A stretch of 64,000 nucleotides of DNA, taken from the NCBI GenBank assembly GCA_026184775.1, contig JANCYW010000013.1, positions 1 through 64,000 of the forward strand, written 5' to 3'. This DNA comes from Cyanidium caldarium. Taxonomy: Eukaryota; Rhodophyta; Bangiophyceae; Cyanidiales; Cyanidiaceae. The notes beneath the pieces were generated by a model. That model did not search any database. It had not been told where the DNA came from and saw nothing but the letters and a program-made list of their open reading frames with translations. The position numbers were made by a program, and so were the translations under genes. Shown here piece after piece: positions 56,197-64,000 of the stretch. How positions within the stretch are numbered: position 1 is the stretch's first letter; every line of letters begins with the position of its first letter.

Positions 56197-56586
56197 GCCT
56201 GCAACCGTCCTTCCGCGACGTGATTTGCAGTGTCAGCGCCCCTTTATACTGATGCAGACTTCCACGGCCGTGCGCTGGAAGAATGTTCGACGAAAACGCC
56301 CGCGCCGCCGATCGGGTGATTGCCGCTCGGCCGTGAGCACCACCGTGGGCTGACCGGGCTGATCGGTTCGAGCCCCGTGTGGAACTGGCCCTCTGGAGCG
56401 GCAGCAGTCCTTCGCGGCGAGCGCCGGTTTGGGATAGGTCACGCCAGCAGCCGACTGTCCGTCTCGTCGGAGTTGCACTTGTCTGCGTGGTTCAAGTAGG
56501 CCTGCCGACCTGTCTACGCTCCCCCACGCTGGCCACCTCGGCGTGCAGGTTGCTCCGTCGCACCTTACGCAACCAGCCGCGGGCAG
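56197..56586. other. 390-bp divergent intergenic region (HRD3 / DnaE)
   Basis: Should contain both promoters. TTTATACT at 56243-56250 is TATA-like and lies about 50 bp upstream of HRD3. A B-box-like string GGTTCGAGCCC at 56365-56375 was examined as a tRNA and not accepted. Confidence 0.45.
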
Positions 56587-59500
56587 ATGGCGTTTTGTCT
56601 GGTCCCCGCGCTCTCACAGCGGCGGGCGTGGCATTTTCGGGGGGTGGCGAGGCGGGTCGTTCGTGGTAGGGCGCGTTTGTGGTGTTTGGCGGAGGGCAGC
56701 GACGCCGGGGCGCGCCTGCCGGATGCGGACGGTGGCTCCGGCGACGCACCGGCGCCGGGGCGGCGTCGAAGACGGGGCCATCCACCGACGGCTGCTGCTG
56801 CAATCGGTGTTGGCGATGGGGAGACGGTCCAACCAAAGTCGGAAACCGACGAACCGGGCGTCCCACAACGGCGGCGCGGCCGGCGAGCTGCTACACCCGC
56901 CGTCGACGCCGACCGGTCTGTAGGGGATGTATCGGCTTCGAGAACGTCTGAGGATGAGGAGAAGCAGACATCACCCCGACAACGACGACGACGACGACGA
57001 CAGACTGGGCGAGTGGAGGCGACCGCCACCGATGCCACACCTTCGGAAAGTGATACCGGGGTGGCGAGCTCGGATGACGCGACCAGCGGCGCCATACCGC
57101 AGGACAGGGATGCAGCAACCACGGAAGCGCCCAAAGAGCTGACGCGACGACGAGTTGGTCGGAGAAAGGTCGCTTCCGAGGTGTCACCAACTTCCAATAC
57201 TCCATCGACGCCGCCAGTCGAGGCACAACCCATCGTATCCGCCACGCCGACCTCCGCAACCACTCAGCGGCTCGTGCCAGAGCCGCCACCGGCAAGTCAA
57301 GAGGCAGTCACCTCGACGATCCCCATTCCCACCAAGGAAGCCGTGCCGCCCACCGGCCCGAGGGGCCCGCCGACGGCGTACGCACCGCTGCATGTCCATT
57401 CGGATTTCTCATTGCTCGACGGCGCCTCGCATTTGAAGGACTTGGTGGCGCGGGCGGTGGAGCTGGGCTGCCCGGGATTGGCGCTGACCGATCACGGCGT
57501 GTTGTATGGCGCCATGGAGCTGCTGCGAGAGACGAAGGAGATCAACGAGCGCACCGGATCCCAGCTGGTGCCGATCATCGGCAACGAGATGTACTGCATG
57601 AATGCCGATGTGGCCGTCGACCAGCACGTGGCCAGCCCAGCGATGCGCCTACGCAAGTACCACCTGATTGTGCTGGCCAAGAATATGCAGGGTTACCGCA
57701 ATCTGGTGCGCTTGACGACGCTGTCGCACTTGTACGGAGTGCAGGGGCGCGGCATTCTGAAGCGGCCGTGCGTGCACAAGGGCTGGCTGGCGGAGCATCG
57801 CGAAGGCCTGATCGTCACCTCGGCATGTCTGGGCGGCGAGATACCGCAGGCGCTGTTGGCCAACGATTACGATCTGGCCAGACGGGTGGCCACCTGGTTC
57901 CGCGACACGTTCGGCGACGACTTTTATCTGGAGCTACAGGACCACGCGCACCCGGAGGATCGCGTGGTGAACGCTGGTCTGGCGCGGCTGGCCGACGAAC
58001 TGGGCATCAAGCTGGTGGCCACCAACGACTCGCACTTCACCTGGAAGACGGATGCCGACGCGCACGACGCCCTGATCTGCATTCAGACGGCGAAGCGCGT
58101 CTCCGACAAGAACCGCATGCGCTACTCCGGCCAGGAGTACTTCAAGACGGTGGAAGAGATGCGCGCGCTCTTTCGCGATCACCTGCAGCCGGAGGTGGTG
58201 GACGAGGCGCTGCACAACACCGCCGAGGTGGCGCGCAAGGTGCAGCCGCTCTACGAATTGTTGACCGGCAGCGAGGCCAGCATCCCCACCTACACGCCGG
58301 TGCCGCCCGGCCAGAGCGTGGACCAGCTGCTGCGCGACACTGCGGTGCGCGGTCTGGAGCGGGTGCGCCATATCGAATATACCGACGCATACCGCGAGCG
58401 CCTCGAGCACGAGTTACGCATCATCAGCGACCTGGGCTTTGCGTCGTACTTTCTGATCGTGCACGACTACATCGCGTTTGCGCGCGGCGAACACATTCCC
58501 GTCGGGCCGGGTCGCGGCTCGGCCGCCGGCTCGCTGGTGGCCTACGCGCTGCGCATTACCGATGTGGACCCGATCGAGCACGGCCTGCTCTTCGAGCGCT
58601 TTCTGAACCCGGAACGGCGCTCGATGCCCGATATCGACACCGACTTTAGCGTGGACGGGCGCGAGCGGGTGATCGATTACGTGGCCGGCAAGTACGGGCG
58701 CACCTGCGTGGCGCAAATCATCACCTTCAACCGCCTCACCTCGCGGGCAGTGCTGCGCGACGTGGCCCGGGTGATGGGCATACCGCTGCAGGATGCCGAC
58801 TACATGTCCAAGTTGATCCCGGTGACGCGCGGCAAGCCGACCGCGCTGCGTGACATGGTGAGCGCGGAGGCACAGCCGCCGCCGTCGGCCGATTTCCGCG
58901 CACGCTACGAGACGGACAGCGCGGTGCGCGAGTGGGTGGACACGGCAGCGCGCCTCGAGGGCACCAACAAATCGTACGGCGTGCATGCGGCGGGGGTGGT
59001 GATCTCGTCGGAACCGCTCGACCAGCTGATCCCGCTGTCGCGCGGCAGCTCCGGCGAGGTGATCACGCAGTACTCAATGGAGGACGTGGAGCGGCTTGGG
59101 TTGCTCAAGATGGATTTCCTCGGGTTGCGCAACCTGACCATCATCGAGGAGGCGTGCCGGCTGGTGCGCCAGACCGCGGGCGCCGCCGATTTCGATATGG
59201 CGCGGGTGCCACTGGATGACGCGGCCACGTATCAGCTGCTGGCGCGCGGCTCGTTGGACGGCATCTTCCAGATGGAGTCGGCGGGCATGCGCAAAGTAGT
59301 GCGGGAGATGCGGCCGACGTGCCTGCAGGACATTTCCGTAGCGCTGGCGCTGTATCGTCCGGGTCCGCTCGACGCCGGCCTCATCCCCAAGTACATCGCC
59401 CGGAAGCACGGCCTCGAGGAGGTCACGTACGAGCACCCGGCGCTGGAGCCGATTCTGAAAGAGACCTACGGCATCCTGGTGTATCAGGAGCAGATCATGG

Positions 59501-61500
59501 AGATGGCGCGCACGCTGGCCGGTTACTCGATGGGGCAGGCGGACATCTTGCGGCGTGCGATGGGCAAGAAGAAGATGGACGAGATGCAACGGCAGCGCAG
59601 CTCGTTCATCAGCGGCGCCCGGGCGCACAGCGGGGTGGACGAGGCGCTGGCTGGCGCGCTGTTCGAGAAGATGCTCAACTTTGCGGACTACTGCTTCAAC
59701 AAGTCGCACTCGACGGCGTACGCGGTGATCACCTACCAGACCGCCTGGCTCAAGGCCAATTACCCGCTGGAGTTTGCCTGTGCGATGTTGTCGGCGTGCG
59801 CGTCGTCGGCCGACACCGACAAGCTGGGGCGGTATCTGAGCTCCAGCGCGCTGGAACAGACGTTCCGCGTGGACCCGCCGTCGGTGAACGAGTCGGAGGT
59901 GTATTTCGTGCCGCGGCGCACGACGGCGGACGCATCGCTGAACGGGCACGCGCCCGCCATCCCGACGGTGATCTACGGCCTGGCGGCCATCAAGAATCTG
60001 GGCGAGGCCGCCGCCAAGGCCATCGTGCAGGAGCGACGGGCGAGCGGCCGGCCGTACGCCTCGCTGGCGGACCTGTGTCTGCGGCTGGTGGCGGGCGTGG
60101 GCGCGGCGGCGACGGTCGACGAGGAGGGCGCGACGCCGCCGTCCTCAACGTCGTCGGTCGTCAGCAAGCGCACGCTGGAGCCGCTGATCTCAGTGGGTGC
60201 GTTCGATTTCGAGACCCCTCATCGGCGGGCGCTGCTCGAGGCGCTGCCGGCCACGCTGAAGTGGGCCACCGACACGCGTCGCCGCCTGCACAAGCCGACG
60301 GCGAAGATGCGCGCGCAGCTGGAGCAGCACGGCTACCCGACGGCGGAGGAGCTGCTGCATGAGGCGCCCAAACCGGATACGGAGGCGCACGGCGACATGC
60401 CGGCGGTGGAGCGCCTGCGCCACGAGCGCGAGCTGCTCGGGTTTTATTGCTCAGGGCATCCACTGATGTGTGCGCGCCGTGCTATCGCGATGCTCGTACC
60501 GGACTCGGTGGCCGCGGTGGTGGGCGGTGGCGACTCTGGCGAGGCGGAAGAGGCGCTGGTGGGCGATGTCGCCGACGGGGTGTGGTCGTCGTCGTCGTCG
60601 TCGTCGTCGTCGCTAGAGAATGGTGACGCTTCGGCAGCGCTGTGGTCGTTGGCGGATTCCTTGCCGCGGACGCACCCGACAGTGCAGCACGCGCGACACC
60701 TTTACGCCGGCCTGATCGCCGCCGACAGCGCCGGCCCCGAGGCGCTCACCGCGGCCACCGCCAAGACGCAGTTGGAGGACGGCGACACCTTTTTCGGCAT
60801 TGTGCTGCTGACGACGGTGACGCCGCGCACCACCAGCAAGGGGGATCGTATGGCGCGCGCACAGGTGGAGGACATCAACGGCGCCGTGGCCGACGCGGTG
60901 GTGTTTCCCAAGACGTACCAGCGGCTGGAGCGCCTGCTGACCGAGTGCGCCGACGAGCCGGTGGCGCTGTACGGGCGCGTGGACCGCAGCAATGCGCGCG
61001 GTGTCGGCGGCGGCCAGATCATCGTGGAGGATGTGGTGTTGGTGCGCGAGCTGAGCACGTTGTGTGTCCGGGTGAGTGCGCGCTCGATGCGCGGCGATAA
61101 CGGCAATGGACACGGCGAGACCGACGACGGATTGCTCTCGCGCCATCGCCTCTGTGAAGCGCTGCGCCACTGCAACGGCAGCGTGCACGAGGGCCCGACG
61201 GAGATGTCCCCGCTGGCGATGCGCTTTGGGCGCTTTCCGCGGGCGCGCCTGGCGCGCACCCCGGTGATCGTGCGCGTGACCGATTTGGATGGGCATCCGG
61301 ATGTGACGATGCGCATCACCACCAAGAACTTTGTGCGGGACACGGCTAGCGCGATGGTAGCGTTTCGCGACGCGGGCCTGACGGTGGAGTTGATCGAATT
61401 CGGTCGGCAGCCGGCGAACCAGGCAGAGGAGACTGTGGAGTCGAGCGAGACGTCGTCGAAGCCGCAGGGCGTCGGCCCGCCGTTTGCGGGCGTGATGTAA
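56587..61500 (+). CDS. dnaE: Cyanobacterial-type DNA polymerase III alpha subunit (DnaE), organelle-targeted
   Basis: Bacterial replicative polymerase in a nuclear gene, 1637 residues (E. coli 1160). The N-terminus MAFCLVPALSQRRAWHFRGV is an amphipathic Arg-rich presequence, followed by about 220 low-complexity residues. The PHP domain starts LHVHSDFSLLDGASHLKDLV (H269, H271) and keeps LTDHGVLYGAMELL, IIGNEMY and ATNDSHF. Polymerase catalytic Asp residues are D682 and D684 in PDIDTDFSVDGRERVIDYV and D843 in LLKMDFLGLRNLTII. GPGRGSAAGSLVAY, helix-hairpin-helix and OB-fold regions follow. Wording of the PHP region is closest to cyanobacterial DnaE-N, suggesting plastid ancestry. A ten-Ser run (60585-60614) is a loop insert. 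No split or intein at FADY/CFNKS (Y1035/C1036). Plastid replication is the likely role. Confidence 0.9.
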   Translation: MAFCLVPALSQRRAWHFRGVARRVVRGRARLWCLAEGSDAGARLPDADGGSGDAPAPGRRRRRGHPPTAAAAIGVGDGETVQPKSETDEPGVPQRRRGRRAATPAVDADRSVGDVSASRTSEDEEKQTSPRQRRRRRRQTGRVEATATDATPSESDTGVASSDDATSGAIPQDRDAATTEAPKELTRRRVGRRKVASEVSPTSNTPSTPPVEAQPIVSATPTSATTQRLVPEPPPASQEAVTSTIPIPTKEAVPPTGPRGPPTAYAPLHVHSDFSLLDGASHLKDLVARAVELGCPGLALTDHGVLYGAMELLRETKEINERTGSQLVPIIGNEMYCMNADVAVDQHVASPAMRLRKYHLIVLAKNMQGYRNLVRLTTLSHLYGVQGRGILKRPCVHKGWLAEHREGLIVTSACLGGEIPQALLANDYDLARRVATWFRDTFGDDFYLELQDHAHPEDRVVNAGLARLADELGIKLVATNDSHFTWKTDADAHDALICIQTAKRVSDKNRMRYSGQEYFKTVEEMRALFRDHLQPEVVDEALHNTAEVARKVQPLYELLTGSEASIPTYTPVPPGQSVDQLLRDTAVRGLERVRHIEYTDAYRERLEHELRIISDLGFASYFLIVHDYIAFARGEHIPVGPGRGSAAGSLVAYALRITDVDPIEHGLLFERFLNPERRSMPDIDTDFSVDGRERVIDYVAGKYGRTCVAQIITFNRLTSRAVLRDVARVMGIPLQDADYMSKLIPVTRGKPTALRDMVSAEAQPPPSADFRARYETDSAVREWVDTAARLEGTNKSYGVHAAGVVISSEPLDQLIPLSRGSSGEVITQYSMEDVERLGLLKMDFLGLRNLTIIEEACRLVRQTAGAADFDMARVPLDDAATYQLLARGSLDGIFQMESAGMRKVVREMRPTCLQDISVALALYRPGPLDAGLIPKYIARKHGLEEVTYEHPALEPILKETYGILVYQEQIMEMARTLAGYSMGQADILRRAMGKKKMDEMQRQRSSFISGARAHSGVDEALAGALFEKMLNFADYCFNKSHSTAYAVITYQTAWLKANYPLEFACAMLSACASSADTDKLGRYLSSSALEQTFRVDPPSVNESEVYFVPRRTTADASLNGHAPAIPTVIYGLAAIKNLGEAAAKAIVQERRASGRPYASLADLCLRLVAGVGAAATVDEEGATPPSSTSSVVSKRTLEPLISVGAFDFETPHRRALLEALPATLKWATDTRRRLHKPTAKMRAQLEQHGYPTAEELLHEAPKPDTEAHGDMPAVERLRHERELLGFYCSGHPLMCARRAIAMLVPDSVAAVVGGGDSGEAEEALVGDVADGVWSSSSSSSSSLENGDASAALWSLADSLPRTHPTVQHARHLYAGLIAADSAGPEALTAATAKTQLEDGDTFFGIVLLTTVTPRTTSKGDRMARAQVEDINGAVADAVVFPKTYQRLERLLTECADEPVALYGRVDRSNARGVGGGQIIVEDVVLVRELSTLCVRVSARSMRGDNGNGHGETDDGLLSRHRLCEALRHCNGSVHEGPTEMSPLAMRFGRFPRARLARTPVIVRVTDLDGHPDVTMRITTKNFVRDTASAMVAFRDAGLTVELIEFGRQPANQAEETVESSETSSKPQGVGPPFAGVM

Positions 61501-62401
61501 GCACTGCGAATGGGTGCCGTAAAATGACGACGATGGATGTGGCGTGTGTGGATGATGGGGTTGATCGAGGATGAAAATGCGAGACGTCCTCGGTGAATTG
61601 AATCGCTGGGGAAGGTCGGTATCACCGGCGCGTCGGCCCGTCATGGTCCCAGGCAGGCCGGCGTCCACCACTCACCCAAAGAGTGACCGAGCTGCGCACA
61701 CCTGTGCGAGTGACATCAACGCCGTCGCTGACCGACGTTACCGTTCTCGGTTCGGCAGTTCCGCCACGGACCGATGCCGTCCGGTCTTCCACAACGTTCC
61801 ATTGGCATCCACATCATGCCACTCGTTTCTCCCGTCCCCATTTCTCGCCATCCAAAACATTCCATTCGTTTCGTCACGCTTCCATTTTCCAAATCGGCGG
61901 TGGCTGGCCCGGAATCGCCGTTGGCGCGCGGATCGATGGCCCGCGCGCGTGCAGACGCTGACGCAGTGTTGGCCGTCCACGCGGGGCGGTACCGAGAACG
62001 GACACGAAACGCCCTGTCGCTTGCCACTACGCCGCGCCGAGCGATTGTTTTGAGACTGGGCCGCACAGAGACACACAAGTCGTGGTTGTTCAGGCCGACG
62101 GGCCCGCAATCCATCACCCGCATCGGACACGAAGCGTGCCGGTTACTCGACTGGAGCAAGGCGACGGGGGGCAAGCGCGCAACGAGCGCAACGGCACGCA
62201 TTGCCGAAAGGCTCCGACCAGCTCGCGGATCGGTCACCGCGTCCAGGCGCCGACTTGCCGCCGCGTAGCAGACCTGTTGCTGATCGGTGTTACCGCAAGC
62301 GGCGCGCTCCTGCGACGGAATTGGGAGACGGCCACATCCCACCGACGACCTCGTCGCCGACGCCCACACACCACGCTTTCGATAGTCTCCCCGCTACCAC
62401 C
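61501..62401. other. 901-bp intergenic region, no gene seen
   Basis: Between DnaE and squalene synthase, both on the + strand; it should hold the 3' end of the first and the promoter of the second. The squalene synthase frame stays open for 67 codons upstream of its ATG without a domain. I found no tRNA; frames on either strand lack recognisable sequence. Unusually long for this window, so a non-coding RNA could be hidden here. Confidence 0.5.
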
Positions 62402-63922
62402 ATGGGCGCCGTTACCGCGCTTTTCGCCCACCCCGACGAGGCGCTGGCCATGCTGCGCTACAAACTCAAGGCCAAACGGGCGCGACGCGGCCAAGAACAG
62501 GCGCTGGCGCAGCGGTGCGACAGCGACGTCGGCCGAGCGGCCGACTGGCGCTTCTGTTACGAGTACCTCACCATGGTGTCCCGGTCGTTTGCGCTGGTGA
62601 TTTTGGAGCTGGAACAGCCGCTTCGTGATGCGGTGTGTGTATTTTATTTGACGTTGCGCGCCCTGGACACCATCGAGGACGACACCGGTGTCGATGCGCA
62701 CCAGCGCATGCAGTTGTGTCGCCAGTTTTATCGCCACCTCGACGATGCCGAATACAGCGTGGACGGGTACGGGCACGCCCATGAGCGCGAGCTGCTGCTG
62801 CAGTTTACCCGCGTGCTGCACTGCTACCACGAGCTGGACGCGGCCTTTCAGGAGATCATCACCGACATCACGCGGCGCATGGGCGAGGGCATGGCGCTGC
62901 ACATTCACGACACCGCCAACGAGAGCGTGGCCCAGTACGACACCTACTGCCATTACGTGGCCGGACTGGTGGGCATCGGCCTGAGCGCCATGTTTGTGGA
63001 GGCCGGCTTCGAGGCGCGCGAACTGTTCACCGACAGCAAGGCCGCCGACGCCCTGTCCAACTCCATGGGTCTCTTCCTGCAGAAGACCAACATCATCCGC
63101 GACTATCTGGAGGACGCCGAGGAGGGACGCACGTTCTGGCCGCGCGAGGTGTGGAGCCGCTTCGGCGGGGTGCAGCAGCTGGAGGAGCTGGCGCTACCGC
63201 AGCACCGTCGGCCGGCGGTGGAGTGCCTCAACGCCATGGTGACCGACGCGCTGCGCCACGCCCCCGACTGCATCGCCTACATCTCGCGGGTGCGCACCGA
63301 TTCGGTGTTCAATTTCGTGGCCATCCCGCAGGTGATGGCGGTGGCCACGCTGGCGCTGTGCTACAACAATCCGCGCCTGTTCCAGGAGCGCCTCAAGTTG
63401 CGCCGCGGCCTCACCGCCAAGTTGGTGCTGCGGGCGCGCGACCTGTCCGGCGTGATACACACTTTTGCCCAGTACGCTGACGACATCGCCTGCCGCGCCG
63501 ACCCGTGCGACCCGTCGTACGCGGACACGATCGCCGCGGTGGAGCGGGTGTTTGCGGCGCTGGCGCGCGCCGAATGCGAAATGCGCACTGCCACCACCAA
63601 AGCCGAGGCGGCCGCAGCGCTCATCACCGACGCCGATCCGACGACGATGGCGACGACGACGCTGGCGCGCCCGCCGCTCAACCTGCGCCACGCCAACCGC
63701 ATCGCCGTGATGCTGTTCGTGGTGCTCAGCTGGTACGTGCTGTACCGCCGCAAGCAACAGGACGGCGGCGGGCTGGGATGGCGCGCGGCGTTCGGCGGCA
63801 TTCCCTCCGTCGGTGACATGGCCGCCATCGGCCTGCTGTTCGCGGTGTTAAGTTACCTGCTGGGCGTGTTCGGATTGCAGTACGTGACCCTGGCGCCGCC
63901 CAGCCGCAGCAAGGTAGATTGA
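62402..63922 (+). CDS. Squalene synthase
   Basis: ER enzyme condensing two farnesyl diphosphates into squalene, the first sterol-specific step; 506 residues. The start MGAVTALFAHPDEALAMLRY matches the usual N-terminus. Aspartate motifs are LDTIEDDTGV (D89-D93) and DYLEDAEEGRTFWP (D234-D238); YCHYVAGLVGIGLSAMFV and NSMGLFLQKTNIIRDYLE are diagnostic. Two C-terminal hydrophobic segments (IAVMLFVVLSWYVLYRRK and IGLLFAVLSYLLGVFGLQYV) anchor it, whereas most eukaryotic forms have one or two. It is about 90 residues longer than the human protein (417), mostly at the C-terminus. The ATG at 62402 follows a CCACC context. Confidence 0.94.
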   Translation: MGAVTALFAHPDEALAMLRYKLKAKRARRGQEQALAQRCDSDVGRAADWRFCYEYLTMVSRSFALVILELEQPLRDAVCVFYLTLRALDTIEDDTGVDAHQRMQLCRQFYRHLDDAEYSVDGYGHAHERELLLQFTRVLHCYHELDAAFQEIITDITRRMGEGMALHIHDTANESVAQYDTYCHYVAGLVGIGLSAMFVEAGFEARELFTDSKAADALSNSMGLFLQKTNIIRDYLEDAEEGRTFWPREVWSRFGGVQQLEELALPQHRRPAVECLNAMVTDALRHAPDCIAYISRVRTDSVFNFVAIPQVMAVATLALCYNNPRLFQERLKLRRGLTAKLVLRARDLSGVIHTFAQYADDIACRADPCDPSYADTIAAVERVFAALARAECEMRTATTKAEAAAALITDADPTTMATTTLARPPLNLRHANRIAVMLFVVLSWYVLYRRKQQDGGGLGWRAAFGGIPSVGDMAAIGLLFAVLSYLLGVFGLQYVTLAPPSRSKVD

Positions 63923-64000
63923 AGGAGCGGGAAATGTATCAAGAGAACGATGATGTACGATAAACCGAGGGGGAATCGGGAAAGTATCCATGCGAAAAGT

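Noticed and set aside
56340-56390. B-box-like string GGTTCGAGCCC, possible tRNA or permuted tRNA
   Set aside because: The T-stem has a mismatch, and no matching acceptor or A-box was found within 200 bp on either side, in normal or permuted order.
4307-63922. Transposons, integrases, phage or virus-like elements, CRISPR arrays, operons
   Set aside because: None seen; no transposase, reverse transcriptase, terminal repeats or spacer arrays could be read, and genes alternate strand as in a compact eukaryotic nucleus.

Overview
This is the left end of a small nuclear chromosome from a GC-rich, very compact, almost intron-free eukaryote. It opens with 13 perfect copies of a 10-bp telomere repeat (CCCATTCCCC; G-rich strand GGGGGGAATG), the repeat type I associate with the extremophile red alga Cyanidioschyzon. 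A tRNA-Arg gene interrupted in both the D-loop and the anticodon loop, plastid-type genes (Omp85/TOC75-like protein, LpxB, plastid-type TrpF, a cyanobacterial-type DNA polymerase III alpha) and starch-binding modules all point to the Cyanidiales (Cyanidiophyceae). The genus is not settled; the strong GC richness may fit a Cyanidium-like member better than C. merolae, but that is inference.

Layout. 1-361: telomere and a 29-bp subtelomeric tandem repeat. 362-about 2750: C/A-rich, G-poor subtelomere with a 195-bp spaced duplication and no supported gene. 2780-4306: a cysteine-rich protein gene, then a poorly resolved stretch. From 4.3 kb to the right edge the DNA is packed with ordinary genes: GT71 mannosyltransferase, RTF1, PP2C, Ttd14-like ATPase, Mpv17-like protein, QCR6, an unknown protein, proline dehydrogenase, split tRNA-Arg(CCG), Omp85, LpxB, a TRAF-type zinc-finger protein, a ferroportin-like transporter, proteasome beta-3, SMC2, chromate transporter, beta-carbonic anhydrase, an unknown membrane protein, a GNAT-Nudix fusion, a two-module starch-binding protein, UTP6, mitochondrial EF-G, dephospho-CoA kinase, phosphoribosylanthranilate isomerase, an unknown nuclear protein, a small membrane ORF, HRD1, the RNA polymerase III largest subunit, HRD3, DnaE and squalene synthase.

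Genes alternate strand almost one by one. Ten convergent junctions have gaps from 185 bp down to overlaps; in two of them the stop codons themselves overlap or abut (RTF1/PP2C and RPC1/HRD3). Divergent gaps of roughly 100-470 bp must hold the promoters, and E2F-like sites can be read in two intergenic regions (SMC2, and an unknown gene at 14.4 kb). No spliceosomal intron is needed for any recognised gene, and no transposon was found.

Functionally the set is mostly housekeeping. The clearest group is the ER-associated degradation pair HRD1 and HRD3, flanking RPC1. Several proteins concern organelles (TOC75-like, DnaE, LpxB, EF-G, PRODH, QCR6). The most unusual gene is the nuclear, presequence-bearing, cyanobacterial-type replicative polymerase DnaE, which runs uninterrupted across the site where many cyanobacterial dnaE genes are split by an intein. 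Long reading frames that begin at GTG or TTG were trimmed to the first plausible in-frame ATG, since this is a eukaryote.
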